Part shown: positions 54,834-64,000 of the stretch, in pieces
How the letters are laid out: each line of letters begins with the position of its first letter
Position numbering within the stretch: position 1 is the first letter of the stretch
DNA from: Paenibacillus_E allorhizoplanae
GTDB lineage: Bacteria; Bacillota; Bacilli; Paenibacillales; NBRC-103111
Length of the DNA stretch: 64,000 nt
Assembly: GCF_927798215.1 (NCBI RefSeq)
Contig: NZ_CAKMMW010000016.1
Location: 122,184 to 186,183, forward strand
Direction: 5' to 3'
Notes under the pieces: generated by a model
The model's input: the letters and a program-made list of their open reading frames with translations, nothing else
Told to the model about the DNA's origin: nothing
Database searches by the model: none
Program-made: the position numbers and the translations under genes

Positions 54834-56093
54834 TTAGTTACTCACTTTTACCGTGTCTTGATCTTTCAGTTGGTGTTGTCCGGAAATGACCAGAATCTCT
54901 CCTTCTTTGACCCCAGAAATAACTTCCTGATTCGTCTCATTCAAACGACCAAGTTCAAGTTTACGCTTTTGCACCTTATCTCCGCTTACGACATAAACAA
55001 AGTTATTTCCGCCTTCACGAACGATGCTAAGGCTTGGAATAACAGGTACGTTTTGTTCATCATCTTTGGTTAGCTCCACTTGTGCCTTCGATCCTGGTTT
55101 CAGTTTGCCCTCCGGATTCGGAACTTCCAATTCCAGATCATAAGCTTTGGATTGTCCATTAATGACATCCGATAAGTAGGTTACTTTGGCTCCGGCTTTC
55201 GTCGTTACACCAGGAATGTAGAATGTCAATTCACTCTTACCTCTAACAAGATTAGCTGACTCTTCGCTAAGTTGAGATTTGATTTTAACTGGATTCGTCT
55301 GTTGAACTTCCCCTACGCGACCGCCTGGCGCTACTGTCTGACCGACCGTCACATTGAGATCCGTCAGCACACCGGAAGCTGGTGCTTTTACCTCAAGATT
55401 GCTTAGAGCCCTCTCGATATTCTTCGCATTTACTTGCGCTGATTCTAAACTGGATTCCGCTTGTGCCAGCGAATTCGTCTCTTGCATGGTTTTCAGCGAT
55501 CTACGTTCGCTTGCCAGATCTTTTTTGGAATTGTTTAGCTTCGTTTCCATCTGTTCTAAATCGGATTTCGTTGCTGTTCCTAGATCGTATTCATTGTGAA
55601 CCCTGCTGTAAGCTTTCTCTAGGTCACTAACCGCGCTCTCCATCTTAGCAACACGGTCTTTGGCATCTTCGATACCATTCGATGTATTTTGCTTAGCCGC
55701 TGTAAGTCCAGCCTGTGCTCCTTTGATGCTTACTGCATTCAAATCCTTTTGTATCAGCACATCCGTTGGATCCAATCGGAAAAGCACTTCGCCTTTATCA
55801 ACAATATCTCCACGTTTTTTCAGGATTTCAATAACTTCGCCACCGGACTTGGTAATAATATCTAATTGAACGGATGATACGACATCACCCACTTGTTCTA
55901 GAGGTTCACCAATCTTTTGCTTTGTGACTTTTGCCGTTTTCACTACCTTATCCCCTTGCTGGGCAGCTGTTGTTGCCGCAGGGCTTACTGCTGGTGTTGA
56001 GGAACATCCTACGGCTATCGCCGCGCTAAGCGCGAGGACACCGAATATCTTGGTGCTCTGTTTGATCATAAACAACTGACGTTTCATATTCAT
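54834..56093 (-). CDS. RND efflux adaptor lipoprotein (HlyD/MacA-like membrane fusion protein)
   Basis: 419 residues. The lipobox is AIAVGC with Cys30. It has the biotinyl-lipoyl half motifs GEVIEILKKRGDIVDKGEVLFRLDP and LEVKAPASGVLTDLNVTVGQTVAPGGRVGEV on either side of an alpha-helical hairpin (about 130-225). The beta-barrel and membrane-proximal parts follow (NVPVIPSLSIVREGGNNFVYVVSGDKVQKRKLELG). In a Gram-positive cell there is no outer-membrane channel, so it presumably bridges the transporter to the wall or to the third gene product. It is encoded about 26 bp after the transporter gene. Confidence 0.92.
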   Translation of the reverse strand: MNMKRQLFMIKQSTKIFGVLALSAAIAVGCSSTPAVSPAATTAAQQGDKVVKTAKVTKQKIGEPLEQVGDVVSSVQLDIITKSGGEVIEILKKRGDIVDKGEVLFRLDPTDVLIQKDLNAVSIKGAQAGLTAAKQNTSNGIEDAKDRVAKMESAVSDLEKAYSRVHNEYDLGTATKSDLEQMETKLNNSKKDLASERRSLKTMQETNSLAQAESSLESAQVNAKNIERALSNLEVKAPASGVLTDLNVTVGQTVAPGGRVGEVQQTNPVKIKSQLSEESANLVRGKSELTFYIPGVTTKAGAKVTYLSDVINGQSKAYDLELEVPNPEGKLKPGSKAQVELTKDDEQNVPVIPSLSIVREGGNNFVYVVSGDKVQKRKLELGRLNETNQEVISGVKEGEILVISGQHQLKDQDTVKVSN

Positions 56094-56119
56094 TTTCCCC
56101 TTTTCCCCGATATAGATGA

Positions 56120-59100
56120 TTAACGTGCAGATGCTGCTTGCTCTGATTGGATGGCATTCGGCTTTCCTTTTCTTCTCTTGAAGAAGCCGCCTTCTCTTTT
56201 CTTAAATAGAATCTCATAAATAATTGGCACGATTACGAGCGTTAGTAGCGTCGAAGTCGTAAGACCGCCAATAACGACAACGGCCAAACCTTTGGAAATG
56301 ATCGTTCCTTTGGATAATCCAAGTCCTAAAGGCATCAGTGCAAGTATCGTTGCACCTGCCGTCATGATAATAGGTCTTAATCTCGTAATTCCGGCTTCAA
56401 TGAGTGCGTCACGAATTGAATAATCTTGTTCTCTCAGCTGCTGCACGCGGTCTACGAGTACAATCGCATTGGTTACAACGATACCAATTAGCATGAGGAA
56501 GCCGATGAGTGACGTTACGTTGATCGATTCGCCGGTTATTAGTAGTCCTAAGAGGCCCCCAATAGCTGCTAGCGGCAGTGAAAACAGAATGGCAAGCGGC
56601 GCTCTAGCGTTACCAAAGGCAATAACCATAACCATGTACACAATGAAGATGGAAGCTATAATAGCCATAAACATTTGCATGAAACTTTTTTGAATATCGT
56701 CGGATACACCCTTTACTTCACGAGTGACGCCAGAAGGCAGTTCTAACTTGGCCAGTTCTTCGGTAATTTTCTTACTGACGCCACCTTTATCCGCGGCATC
56801 AATTTTGGCTCTTACACTAACGATTTGTTCTTGATCTTCACGACTAATGCTATTTGGTGCATCAATCTGTTCAACTCGAGCTACTTCATTCAACTGTATC
56901 GTTTGACCAGTAGGCGTCTTGATCAAGAATGTACCCAGTTTATCTACAGAGTTTTTGTACATAGGATTCAACATCACTTTAGTGGCATAAGTAATGTTAT
57001 TAAATTTCAGATCACCAAGCTTCTCTTCTGCTATCCAGGCGTTGACTGATTGTAAAATTTGAGCACTTGAAAGTCCATACAATCGTGCTTTGTTTTGATT
57101 TACAACAATCTCGACTTCCGTTTTGGAATCACTCAAGCTGTCTTTAATGTCATTCAGCTCAGGGAATTCCTTCAATTTATCTTTGACCAACTGTGAGGCT
57201 TGCTTCAGATAGAGCTGGTCATCCCCTTTCAGGGAGTACGAGAAATCAGCTCCAGTTGAGGTAGGAGGCCCTCCAGTAAACAATTGAATATTCACATCTG
57301 ATCCTTCAGGCATCAGTTTCAACATATCTTCCTTATACGCTTTGACACCTTCAGTCGCATTGGTTTCAGCTGTTAGCTCAAAGAACATCATGGCTCGATA
57401 AGCAAATCGATCACTGCTTTGGTTATATCCAACAAGAGATTCAATGTACTTGAATGCAGGTTTGCCAGCTTCATCTGTGTGTAATTTTAATTCTTTTTCA
57501 AGTTCTTTGGACTTCTCATTCATCATTTCAATGGATGTTTCTCGCGGCATTTTAATCTCAATTACACCTTGTTTGACTGCTTCACTATCCGGCATAAAAG
57601 CTACTGCTAAATTAGGTACTGTAATGAAAATCGAGATTATAAGGGCAACCCCAGCCATAAATAACGTTTTGATTCGGTTATTCAAGGACCATATGAGTGC
57701 TTTTCTATATTTCACACCCATTGGGCCGACGTGATTGTCATCGTGACTTGCAAGCTTCTTGCTTTTAAGCACCATAATCTTCGCTAACATTGGAATTACC
57801 GTTAGTGCCACAATTAATGATGACATTAGGGCTACGACAAGTGTTATCGCAAAAGGACGGAATACTTCACCAACGACCCCACTTACGAATCCGATGGGAC
57901 CAAATACACCGACCGTGGTAATTGTTGAGGAAGTAATTGCGCTGGAAACTTGTTTCGTTGCTAATTTAATAACAGATTCATTACGATCTTGAGCTTTTTG
58001 CAGCTGACTATAGATATTCTCAATAACGACAATACTGTCATCCACAACTCGCCCGACTGCAATGGCCATTCCACCTAATGTCATGATGTTGAGGGAAATG
58101 CCTAAAGGGCCCATAAATAGTAACGTAACAAGAATGGAGAGAGGAATCGACACGAGTACGATGATTGTCATACGTGCATTGCGTAGGAAAAGCAAGATCA
58201 TTAATGAAGCAAGTACGGCACCTAATCCACCTTCTTGCACCATGCCGTGGATAGAATCTTTAATATCGTTGGCAGAATTATAAATTTTGTGGAACTTTAC
58301 GCCAGGCAGCGTTTGGCTCCAGTCCGTCATAAGCTTGTCAGCACTATCTGCAAATTCTACCGCATTCGCAGCTTTCGTTTTATAAAGCAGTACGCCAATG
58401 GCCGGCAGTTCATCTAATCTTGCAATGAACTTGGACTCGCTGATCGCTTCAACTTTGGCAATTTGTTTGAGAAGCAATGTATCGCCTGTTTTCGTGGTGA
58501 TTTTCAAGTTATCTAAGTTATAAATGGTATCTAGTTCACCTTTGACTCGAACCATCTGTGTGTTTCCATTGAAATCTACCGTACCTGCCGGACTAGATAC
58601 CAAGGAGGCTTTGATCAAACTAGAAACTTCTGAGGGTGTTAGACCATAATTATTTATCGCAGGCGCATCAAGTTTTATGGTAAGAACAGCATCCTGATTG
58701 CCTACAGAATCGACATGGTCAATTCCCTTGAGCCCATTAAAACCAGGAAGAATTGTATCTTTGTAGGCTTTATCCAGCTCGGTTTGGTTCATTCCTGCCT
58801 CACCATATACCGCCAAATAATAAACAGGGTCTGAAGCAAAGCCTGCCGTTAACACTTTGGGTTTCTCAGAGCCTTGAGGCAGCTTAACGTTAGATATCAA
58901 GCTTTCTACATCTTTCTTAACATCTTCGGGTTTCTTATCTTGGTCTAGCTCCAGAATAATCTGTGAGTAATTGTCCTGTGATCCGGAGCTTAGGGTTTTG
59001 AGTCCATCCAACCCGGCAACAGCTTTCTCTAATGGCTTCGTAATTTCGTCAAGGACATCCTTCGGAGGTGCTACATAAGTCGTGCTAATAATGACAACCG

Positions 59101-59230
59101 GAAATGTAATGTCAGGCATACTTTCTACCTTCAGTGTGGTTGTAGAATAGGTTCCTCCTACGACCAACAGCAGCATGACGATGAAAATCGCTGCCACATT
59201 TTTCATTGAAAACTCAGTTAACTTGGACAT
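56120..59230 (-). CDS. RND family efflux transporter, AcrB/SwrC type
   Basis: 1036 residues from the chosen ATG. Twelve membrane helices are arranged 1 + 5 and 1 + 5 around two large external loops. Key motif in helix 4: GGMAIAVGRVVDDSIVVIENIYSQLQ, whose Asp-Asp pair relays protons. It starts MSKLTEFSMKNVAAIFIVMLLLVVGGTYSTTTLKVESMPDITFPVVIIS. The longer frame to 59332 adds a segment without family similarity, while AGGGGAGAAGTGAG lies just before the chosen start. Likely proton-driven export of amphiphilic compounds; the Bacillus homologue SwrC exports surfactin. First gene of a three-gene operon. Confidence 0.93.
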   Translation of the reverse strand: MSKLTEFSMKNVAAIFIVMLLLVVGGTYSTTTLKVESMPDITFPVVIISTTYVAPPKDVLDEITKPLEKAVAGLDGLKTLSSGSQDNYSQIILELDQDKKPEDVKKDVESLISNVKLPQGSEKPKVLTAGFASDPVYYLAVYGEAGMNQTELDKAYKDTILPGFNGLKGIDHVDSVGNQDAVLTIKLDAPAINNYGLTPSEVSSLIKASLVSSPAGTVDFNGNTQMVRVKGELDTIYNLDNLKITTKTGDTLLLKQIAKVEAISESKFIARLDELPAIGVLLYKTKAANAVEFADSADKLMTDWSQTLPGVKFHKIYNSANDIKDSIHGMVQEGGLGAVLASLMILLFLRNARMTIIVLVSIPLSILVTLLFMGPLGISLNIMTLGGMAIAVGRVVDDSIVVIENIYSQLQKAQDRNESVIKLATKQVSSAITSSTITTVGVFGPIGFVSGVVGEVFRPFAITLVVALMSSLIVALTVIPMLAKIMVLKSKKLASHDDNHVGPMGVKYRKALIWSLNNRIKTLFMAGVALIISIFITVPNLAVAFMPDSEAVKQGVIEIKMPRETSIEMMNEKSKELEKELKLHTDEAGKPAFKYIESLVGYNQSSDRFAYRAMMFFELTAETNATEGVKAYKEDMLKLMPEGSDVNIQLFTGGPPTSTGADFSYSLKGDDQLYLKQASQLVKDKLKEFPELNDIKDSLSDSKTEVEIVVNQNKARLYGLSSAQILQSVNAWIAEEKLGDLKFNNITYATKVMLNPMYKNSVDKLGTFLIKTPTGQTIQLNEVARVEQIDAPNSISREDQEQIVSVRAKIDAADKGGVSKKITEELAKLELPSGVTREVKGVSDDIQKSFMQMFMAIIASIFIVYMVMVIAFGNARAPLAILFSLPLAAIGGLLGLLITGESINVTSLIGFLMLIGIVVTNAIVLVDRVQQLREQDYSIRDALIEAGITRLRPIIMTAGATILALMPLGLGLSKGTIISKGLAVVVIGGLTTSTLLTLVIVPIIYEILFKKREGGFFKRRKGKPNAIQSEQAASAR

Positions 59231-59469
59231 TCTCACTTCTCCCCTATCACCAGCTTTAATGCTTACAATCTTACTGCTCACTCTTTCATCATACTTGGAA
59301 TTTTTTAACAGTAAATATACTGAAATTGACAATTCCGTGTATGTTCGATCAGGATTTATTATAGCTTTTCATTATGATTATTACAGGTGAGTAAAGTCAT
59401 ATATAAGTCATATTTTGGTAATATGAACAAGCTAAAACGATTGTGACTTCATGTGAGAGCGTGTAACAA
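59231..59469 (-). other. Upstream region of the RND operon
   Basis: A/T-rich gene-free stretch. It should hold the RND promoter: TTGTCA and several TATGAT- or TATAAT-like hexamers are present, but none in a spacing I trust. No small gene is supported here. Confidence 0.4.
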
Positions 59470-59507
59470 AACAAAACCGATGCCTCTAAAATGGGAGGGC
59501 ATCGGTT
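59470..59507 (-). terminator. Second terminator after the SLH protein gene
   Basis: On the minus strand AACCGATGCC pairs with GGCATCGGTT (10 bp), followed by TTTGTTTTG. It stands between the SLH protein gene and the RND promoter region. Confidence 0.8.
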
Positions 59508-59540
59508 ATCTGATTTTCAAACTATGTTGTATGAAATGCC

Positions 59541-59571
59541 GAAAAGCGATGGATCGGCTCCATCGCTTTTC
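59541..59571. terminator. First terminator after the SLH protein gene
   Basis: A 13-bp perfect stem GAAAAGCGATGGA / TCCATCGCTTTTC with a five-base loop, about 50 bp past the stop codon. With the next hairpin it forms a tandem terminator. Confidence 0.75.
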
Positions 59572-59622
59572 TCTCCTATAAATCCCTCAGTTTTGATTAG
59601 AGAGGAGATGGCAAATCGTTTT

Positions 59623-62600
59623 TCACTTACTCTTTTGCGCTAGCATATTTAGTAGAACCGTTACAGCCTCTGCTCTTGTTGCATGGTCTTGAGGGGCGAA
59701 TTGGTCATAGCCTTTCCCTTGCATAACACCAGTTCGCTTCACGTAAGAAACACTTGCTTTCGCCCATGCCGGAATGTTCTTGTCATCAGCGAAGCCGGTT
59801 GTGATATTCGCAGGTATAGACTGACCCATCGCTTTCGCAATCATCACTGCCACCTCAGTGCGCGTAATTTCTACGTACGGACGGAATGTACCATCGTCAT
59901 AGCCTTGAATAATGCCTGCTTGTACAGCTTGCGCAACTGCTTTCTGTGCCCAAGTTCCTATCTTCCCTGCATCTGTGAAAGTCAGTGCTGCTCCCTCACC
60001 TTTCATTTTCAACGTAGTCATCAGCATCACGGCAAATTCTGCACGCGTTATAGACTGATCCGGCGCAAACGTTCCGTCCGGATATCCGACGACGATTCCA
60101 CCGCTTACCGCTTGCTTAATATTTGCTTCAGCCCAATGTCCCGAAATATCACTTAAGTTTATGATTGGATCCGTTTCTGGTGTTGGTAGAGTTGGTGCTT
60201 CACCGACAACGAACACCCCATATTTCGTGAAGTGATTAACTTCTACGGTAATGTGATTTTCGTTGATTTTACCACCAGGAACTTCCACCCATTCCTTCTT
60301 CACTTCGTCAAAATAGTTCACAGCTACTATTTGGTCGCTACTCCATTTTGCTGCTTTATCGAAAACAAAAGTTAACGTGACTGGTTTATTAAAGTTCTCT
60401 GAGAAGTTTTTCAGAATCTCAAAAATTGGGCTGGCTAAACCATTTTTATTCGTTAGAAGCGGTTTCGTATCTAACACTTTGGCTATCGTTACTTGTAACT
60501 CTCTGTCTGTAGCATCGGCCGGAATTGAGACAATTGCCTCATCTTCCAAGCTAACAATACCTTGCTTACCAACAGGAAGTGTTAATGTACCATCTGTTGA
60601 GGTTACTGGATTGTCGATTATAGGTGTTGTTGAACCACCACCGCCGTCCGTTGGAGGAAGTTGAGGTTCTACTATGACAACTGCTACTGTCGCTGTTACG
60701 TTGCTTGTATTGGTTGTGTTTGCTGGTAAGCTTCCTAACGTTGCCGTGAAAGTATAGCTGCCTGCTACGGATGCGTTGTAGTTGTCTGTATCTATCCATT
60801 CTGTTACTGGCACTGTGATCGTTCCGCCATTTGCCGTCACTGACGTATGACTAGCTAATAACGCGGCTGACACTGCACCTGCGTTTGCATAGCTTGCTGA
60901 GCCTGCCGTCCCTGCAGCTACATCTCCAATCGCGTCGAATGCTGTGATGTTGGTAATCACTTGCGCTACGACAACTTCTATCGTCGCTGTTACGCTGCCT
61001 GTATTGGTTGTGTTAGCCGGCAAGCTTCCTAATGTTGCTGTGAATGTATATCTACCTGCTACAGATGGGTTGTAGCTGTCCGTATCTTCCCATGCTGCTA
61101 CTGGCACTGTGATCGTACCGCCGTTTGCCGTTACTGTTGCATGGCTTGTTAATAACGCGGCTGTTACTTCACCTGTGTTTGCATAGGTTGCTTCGCCGAC
61201 CGTCCCTGCTGCTACATCTCCAATGGCATCGAATGCCGTGATGTTTGTAATGACTGGCGAGACGACCACTTCTACTGTCGCTGTTAAATTATCCGTATTG
61301 GTTGTATTAGCCGGCAAGGTTCCTAATGTTGCTGTAAATGTATAGCTGCCAGCTACGGATGCGTTGTAGCTGTCCGAATCTACCCATGCCGTTACTGGCA
61401 CCGTGGTCGTCCCGCCATCAGCCGTTATAGTTGCATGGCTTGCTAATAACGCAGTCGATACTTCACCTGTGTTTGCATAGGTTGCTGCACCGACCGTCCC
61501 TGCTGCTACATCTCCAATGGCATCGAATGCCGTGATGTTGGTAATGACTGGCGAGACGACCACTTCTACTGTCGCTGTTAAATTATCGGTATTGGTTGTA
61601 TTAGCCGGCAAGGTTCCTAATGTTGCTATAAATGTATAGCTGCCCGCTACGGATGCTTTGTAGCTGTCCACATCTACCCATTCCGTTACCAGCACCGTGA
61701 TCGTCCCGCCATCTGCTGTTACAGTCACATGACTTGTTAATAACGCGGCTGACACTGCACTTGCGTTTGCATAGCTTGCTGAGCCTGCCGTCCCTGCAGC
61801 TACATCTCCAATGGCATCGAATACTGTGATGTTTGTAATTACTGGCGATACGACAACTTCTACCGTCGCCGTTACGTTGTCCGTATTCGTTGTGTTTGCT
61901 GGTAAACTTCCTAATATTGCTGTGAATGTATATCTACCTGCTACAAATGGGTTGTAGCTGTCCGTATCTTCCCATGCTGTTACTGGTACCGTGATCGTAC
62001 CGCCATCAGCCGTTACACTCGCATGACTCGCTAACAATGCTGTTGTCACTTCACCTGCGTTTGCATAGCTTGCTGCGCCTGCCGTCCCCGCTGCTACATC
62101 CCCAATGGCATCAAATGCTGTGATGTTTATAATCACTGGCTCTACGACAACTTCTACTGTCGCTGTTAAATTATCTGTATTGGTTGTGTTAGTCGGCAAA
62201 CTCCCTAATGTTGCCGTAAATGTATAACTACCTGCTACAGATCCATTGTAGCTGTCTGTATCTTCCCATGCAGATACTGGCACCGTGATCGTGCCGCCGT
62301 TTGCGGTTACAGTCGCATGGTTGGCTAATAACGCTGCTGATACGGCATCTGCATTTGCATAGCTTGCTGCGCCTGCCGTCCCTGCCGAAATATCCCCAAT
62401 GGCATCAAATGCTGTGATGTTTGTAATCACTGGCGAGACGACAACTTCTACTGTTACTGTTACGCTGCTTGTATTTGTTGTATTAGCTGGCAAACTCCCT
62501 AACGTTGCCGTAAATGTATAACTACCTGCTACAAATGGGTTGTAGCTGTCCGTATCTTCCCACGCTGTTACTGGCACCGTGATCGTGCCGCTGTTTGCCG

Positions 62601-64000
62601 TTACAGTCACATGGTTTGCTAATAACGCTACCGATACTTCACCAGCATTTGCATAACTTGCTGCTCCCGCCGTCCCTGCTGCTACATCTCCAATGGCATC
62701 AAATGCTGTGATGTTGGTAATGACCGGCGATACGACCACTTCCACTGTCGCTGTTAAATTATCTGTATTGGTTGTGTTGGCCGGCAAACTTCCTAATGTT
62801 GCCGTAAAGGTATAGCTACCTGCTACAGATGCGTTGTAGCCGTCCGTATCTTCCCACGCCGTAACTGGCACCGTGATCGTACCGTCATCTGCCGTTACAG
62901 TCACATGATTTGCTAATAACGCTGCCGATACTTCACCAGCATTTGCATAACTTGCTGCACCCGCCGTCCCAGCCGAAATATCCCCAATAGTATCGAATGC
63001 TGTGATGTTTGTAATGACCGGTGATACGACAACTTCCACTGTCGCTGTTAAGTTGTTTGTATTAGTTGTGTTTGCCGGCAAACTTCCTAACGTTGCCGTA
63101 AATGTATAACTGCCTGCTGCTGATGCGTTATAGCTGTCCGCATTTTCCCAACCTGTTACTGGCACCGTGATCGTGCCGCCATCTGCCGACACTGACGCAT
63201 GGCTTGCTAATAACGCTGCTGACACTGCACTTGCGTTTGCATACACGGCTGAGCCTGCTGTCCCTGCTGCTACATCTCCAATGGCATCGAATGCTGTGAT
63301 GTTTGTAATCACTGGCGAGATGACAACTTCTACTGTCGCTGTTAAGTTGTCTGTATTGGTTGTATTAGCCGGTAAGCTTCCTAGTGTTGCCGTAAATGTA
63401 TAACTACCGGCAACGGATGCATTGTAGCTGTCCGTATCTTCCCACGCTGTTACCGGCACCGTGATCGTGCCGCCATCTGCCGACACTGACGCATGGCTGG
63501 CTAATAACGCTGCTGACACAGCACTTGCGTTTGCATAGCTAGCTGTGCCTGCCGTCCCTGCTGCTACATCTCCAATGGCATCGAATGCTGTGATGTTTGT
63601 AATCACTGGCGAGACGACAACTTTTACTGTCGCTGTTAAATTATCTGTATTGGTTGTGTGTGCCGGCAAACTCCCTAGCGTTGCCGTAAATGTATAACTA
63701 CCTGCTACAGATGCATTATAGCTGTCCACATCCACCCATGCCATTACCGGTACCGTGATCGTGCTGCCATCTGCCGTTACTACTGCATGGCTGGCTAATA
63801 ACGCTGCTGACACTTCACCAGCATTTGCATAACTTGCTGCACCGGCCGTCCCTGCTGAAATATCCCCAATCGCATCAAATGCTGTGATGTTTGTAATCAC
63901 TGGCGAGACGACAACTTCCACTGTCGCTGTTAAATTATCTGTATTGGTTGTGTTGGCCGGCAAACTTCCTAATGTTGCCGTAAAGGTATAGCTACCTGCT
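59623..64000 (-). CDS. Giant repeat surface protein with C-terminal SLH domains (5' end outside the window)
   Basis: At least 1458 codons lie in the window and the frame runs off the right edge; TTG at 63961-63963 is an internal Leu codon, not a start. From the N-terminal side come eleven complete 98-residue repeats (plus part of a twelfth) of bacterial Ig-like group 4 character (SPVITNITAFDAIGDV... ending in AGSYTFTATLGSLPANTTNT). Then follow a PPTDGGGGS linker, a ZU5-like region (ATDRELQVTIAKV, WVEVPGGKINENHITVEVNHFTKYGVFVVGE) and three SLH domains (DISGHWAEANIKQAVSGGIVVGYPDGTF, GTWAQKAVAQAVQAGIIQGYDDGTF, PAWAKASVSYVKRTGVMQGKGYDQF). The SLH domains bind pyruvylated wall polymer, so it is displayed on the cell surface, with the repeats probably acting as a stalk. 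The N-terminal function is unknown. Confidence 0.92.
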   Translation of the reverse strand, partial: AGSYTFTATLGSLPANTTNTDNLTATVEVVVSPVITNITAFDAIGDISAGTAGAASYANAGEVSAALLASHAVVTADGSTITVPVMAWVDVDSYNASVAGSYTFTATLGSLPAHTTNTDNLTATVKVVVSPVITNITAFDAIGDVAAGTAGTASYANASAVSAALLASHASVSADGGTITVPVTAWEDTDSYNASVAGSYTFTATLGSLPANTTNTDNLTATVEVVISPVITNITAFDAIGDVAAGTAGSAVYANASAVSAALLASHASVSADGGTITVPVTGWENADSYNASAAGSYTFTATLGSLPANTTNTNNLTATVEVVVSPVITNITAFDTIGDISAGTAGAASYANAGEVSAALLANHVTVTADDGTITVPVTAWEDTDGYNASVAGSYTFTATLGSLPANTTNTDNLTATVEVVVSPVITNITAFDAIGDVAAGTAGAASYANAGEVSVALLANHVTVTANSGTITVPVTAWEDTDSYNPFVAGSYTFTATLGSLPANTTNTSSVTVTVEVVVSPVITNITAFDAIGDISAGTAGAASYANADAVSAALLANHATVTANGGTITVPVSAWEDTDSYNGSVAGSYTFTATLGSLPTNTTNTDNLTATVEVVVEPVIINITAFDAIGDVAAGTAGAASYANAGEVTTALLASHASVTADGGTITVPVTAWEDTDSYNPFVAGRYTFTAILGSLPANTTNTDNVTATVEVVVSPVITNITVFDAIGDVAAGTAGSASYANASAVSAALLTSHVTVTADGGTITVLVTEWVDVDSYKASVAGSYTFIATLGTLPANTTNTDNLTATVEVVVSPVITNITAFDAIGDVAAGTVGAATYANTGEVSTALLASHATITADGGTTTVPVTAWVDSDSYNASVAGSYTFTATLGTLPANTTNTDNLTATVEVVVSPVITNITAFDAIGDVAAGTVGEATYANTGEVTAALLTSHATVTANGGTITVPVAAWEDTDSYNPSVAGRYTFTATLGSLPANTTNTGSVTATIEVVVAQVITNITAFDAIGDVAAGTAGSASYANAGAVSAALLASHTSVTANGGTITVPVTEWIDTDNYNASVAGSYTFTATLGSLPANTTNTSNVTATVAVVIVEPQLPPTDGGGGSTTPIIDNPVTSTDGTLTLPVGKQGIVSLEDEAIVSIPADATDRELQVTIAKVLDTKPLLTNKNGLASPIFEILKNFSENFNKPVTLTFVFDKAAKWSSDQIVAVNYFDEVKKEWVEVPGGKINENHITVEVNHFTKYGVFVVGEAPTLPTPETDPIINLSDISGHWAEANIKQAVSGGIVVGYPDGTFAPDQSITRAEFAVMLMTTLKMKGEGAALTFTDAGKIGTWAQKAVAQAVQAGIIQGYDDGTFRPYVEITRTEVAVMIAKAMGQSIPANITTGFADDKNIPAWAKASVSYVKRTGVMQGKGYDQFAPQDHATRAEAVTVLLNMLAQKSK
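60673..64000 (-). repeat. Eleven tandem 294-bp coding repeats plus a partial unit
   Basis: Eleven in-frame units of exactly 98 codons span about 60673-63906, and a further partial unit continues to the edge. Units differ by scattered substitutions. Some neighbours share local variants: D-I-S-A-G against D-V-A-A-G, S-Y-N-P-F-V against S-Y-N-A-S-V, and A-T-Y-A-N-T in units 9 and 10. The last points to duplication and conversion between units. The array probably continues beyond the window. Confidence 0.92.

Noticed and set aside
59231..59332. Longer start of the RND transporter
   Set aside because: The added residues precede the family start MSKLTEFSMKN and lie where the promoter is expected.
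63961..63963. TTG as the start codon of the SLH protein
   Set aside because: It is an internal Leu codon of a repeat unit; the same frame stays open to the window edge.
60673..64000. CRISPR-like or noncoding satellite array
   Set aside because: The 294-bp period is exactly 98 codons in one open frame with protein-level constraint, so it is a coding repeat.

Overview
The window looks like a chromosomal segment of a spore-former of the Paenibacillus/Cohnella type. It has a moderate base composition, strong GGAGG-type ribosome sites, LplABC-type sugar importers with a YesM/YesN two-component pair, an iol operon with an embedded LacI regulator, and a surface protein ending in three SLH domains. 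Nearly all genes lie on the minus strand. I saw no rRNA, tRNA, CRISPR array, prophage or insertion sequence.

Layout. (1) 88-8631: the yhaN/yhaO DNA-repair-like pair, a family 4 glycosyltransferase, a membrane diguanylate cyclase, an aldo/keto reductase and a small conserved protein. (2) 8755-22174: a long minus-strand cluster read from a divergent LysR gene. It encodes two NtaA/DmoA-type flavin monooxygenases, an oligopeptide/glutathione-type ABC importer with a fused double ATPase, a two-subunit CoA-transferase-like enzyme, a thiol dioxygenase with 3-mercaptopropionate dioxygenase hallmarks, a CaiB/BaiF CoA-transferase and a DinB-fold protein. I read this as an organosulfur uptake and catabolism system and consider it the most interesting part of the window. 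(3) 22227-25611: a small membrane protein, a formylglycine-generating enzyme with its active-site cysteine pair, a two-gene chromate transporter, and a gene-free stretch holding a tandem 51-bp palindromic repeat.

(4) 25612-37269: a glycan-use operon. In transcription order it holds LplB- and LplC-type permeases, a solute-binding lipoprotein, two Gfo/Idh/MocA oxidoreductases, a xylose-isomerase-like TIM barrel, an unrecognised 582-residue protein, a GH105-type hydrolase with a large N-terminal extension, and an MgtC-family membrane protein. A GH95 fucosidase/galactosidase (37511-39907) stands upstream with its own terminator. (5) 40030-49312: a complete myo-inositol catabolic operon, iolD-iolE-iolC-iolA-iolJ-iolG-iolB, ending in a LacI-family gene. 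Its promoter is followed by three AGCGCT-cored operators spaced exactly 23 bp apart.

(6) 49448-52788: a YesN/YesM-type two-component system. (7) 53055-59230: an RND efflux pump, its lipoprotein adaptor, and a third secreted protein made of three related beta-rich domains. (8) 59623 to the window end: the C-terminal part of a giant surface protein with eleven complete 98-residue repeats, a ZU5-like linker and three SLH domains; its N-terminus is outside the window.

Functions are assigned from motifs and remembered family features; no database search was run. Start codons were moved from the longest open frame where a ribosome site or a neighbouring gene argued for it.
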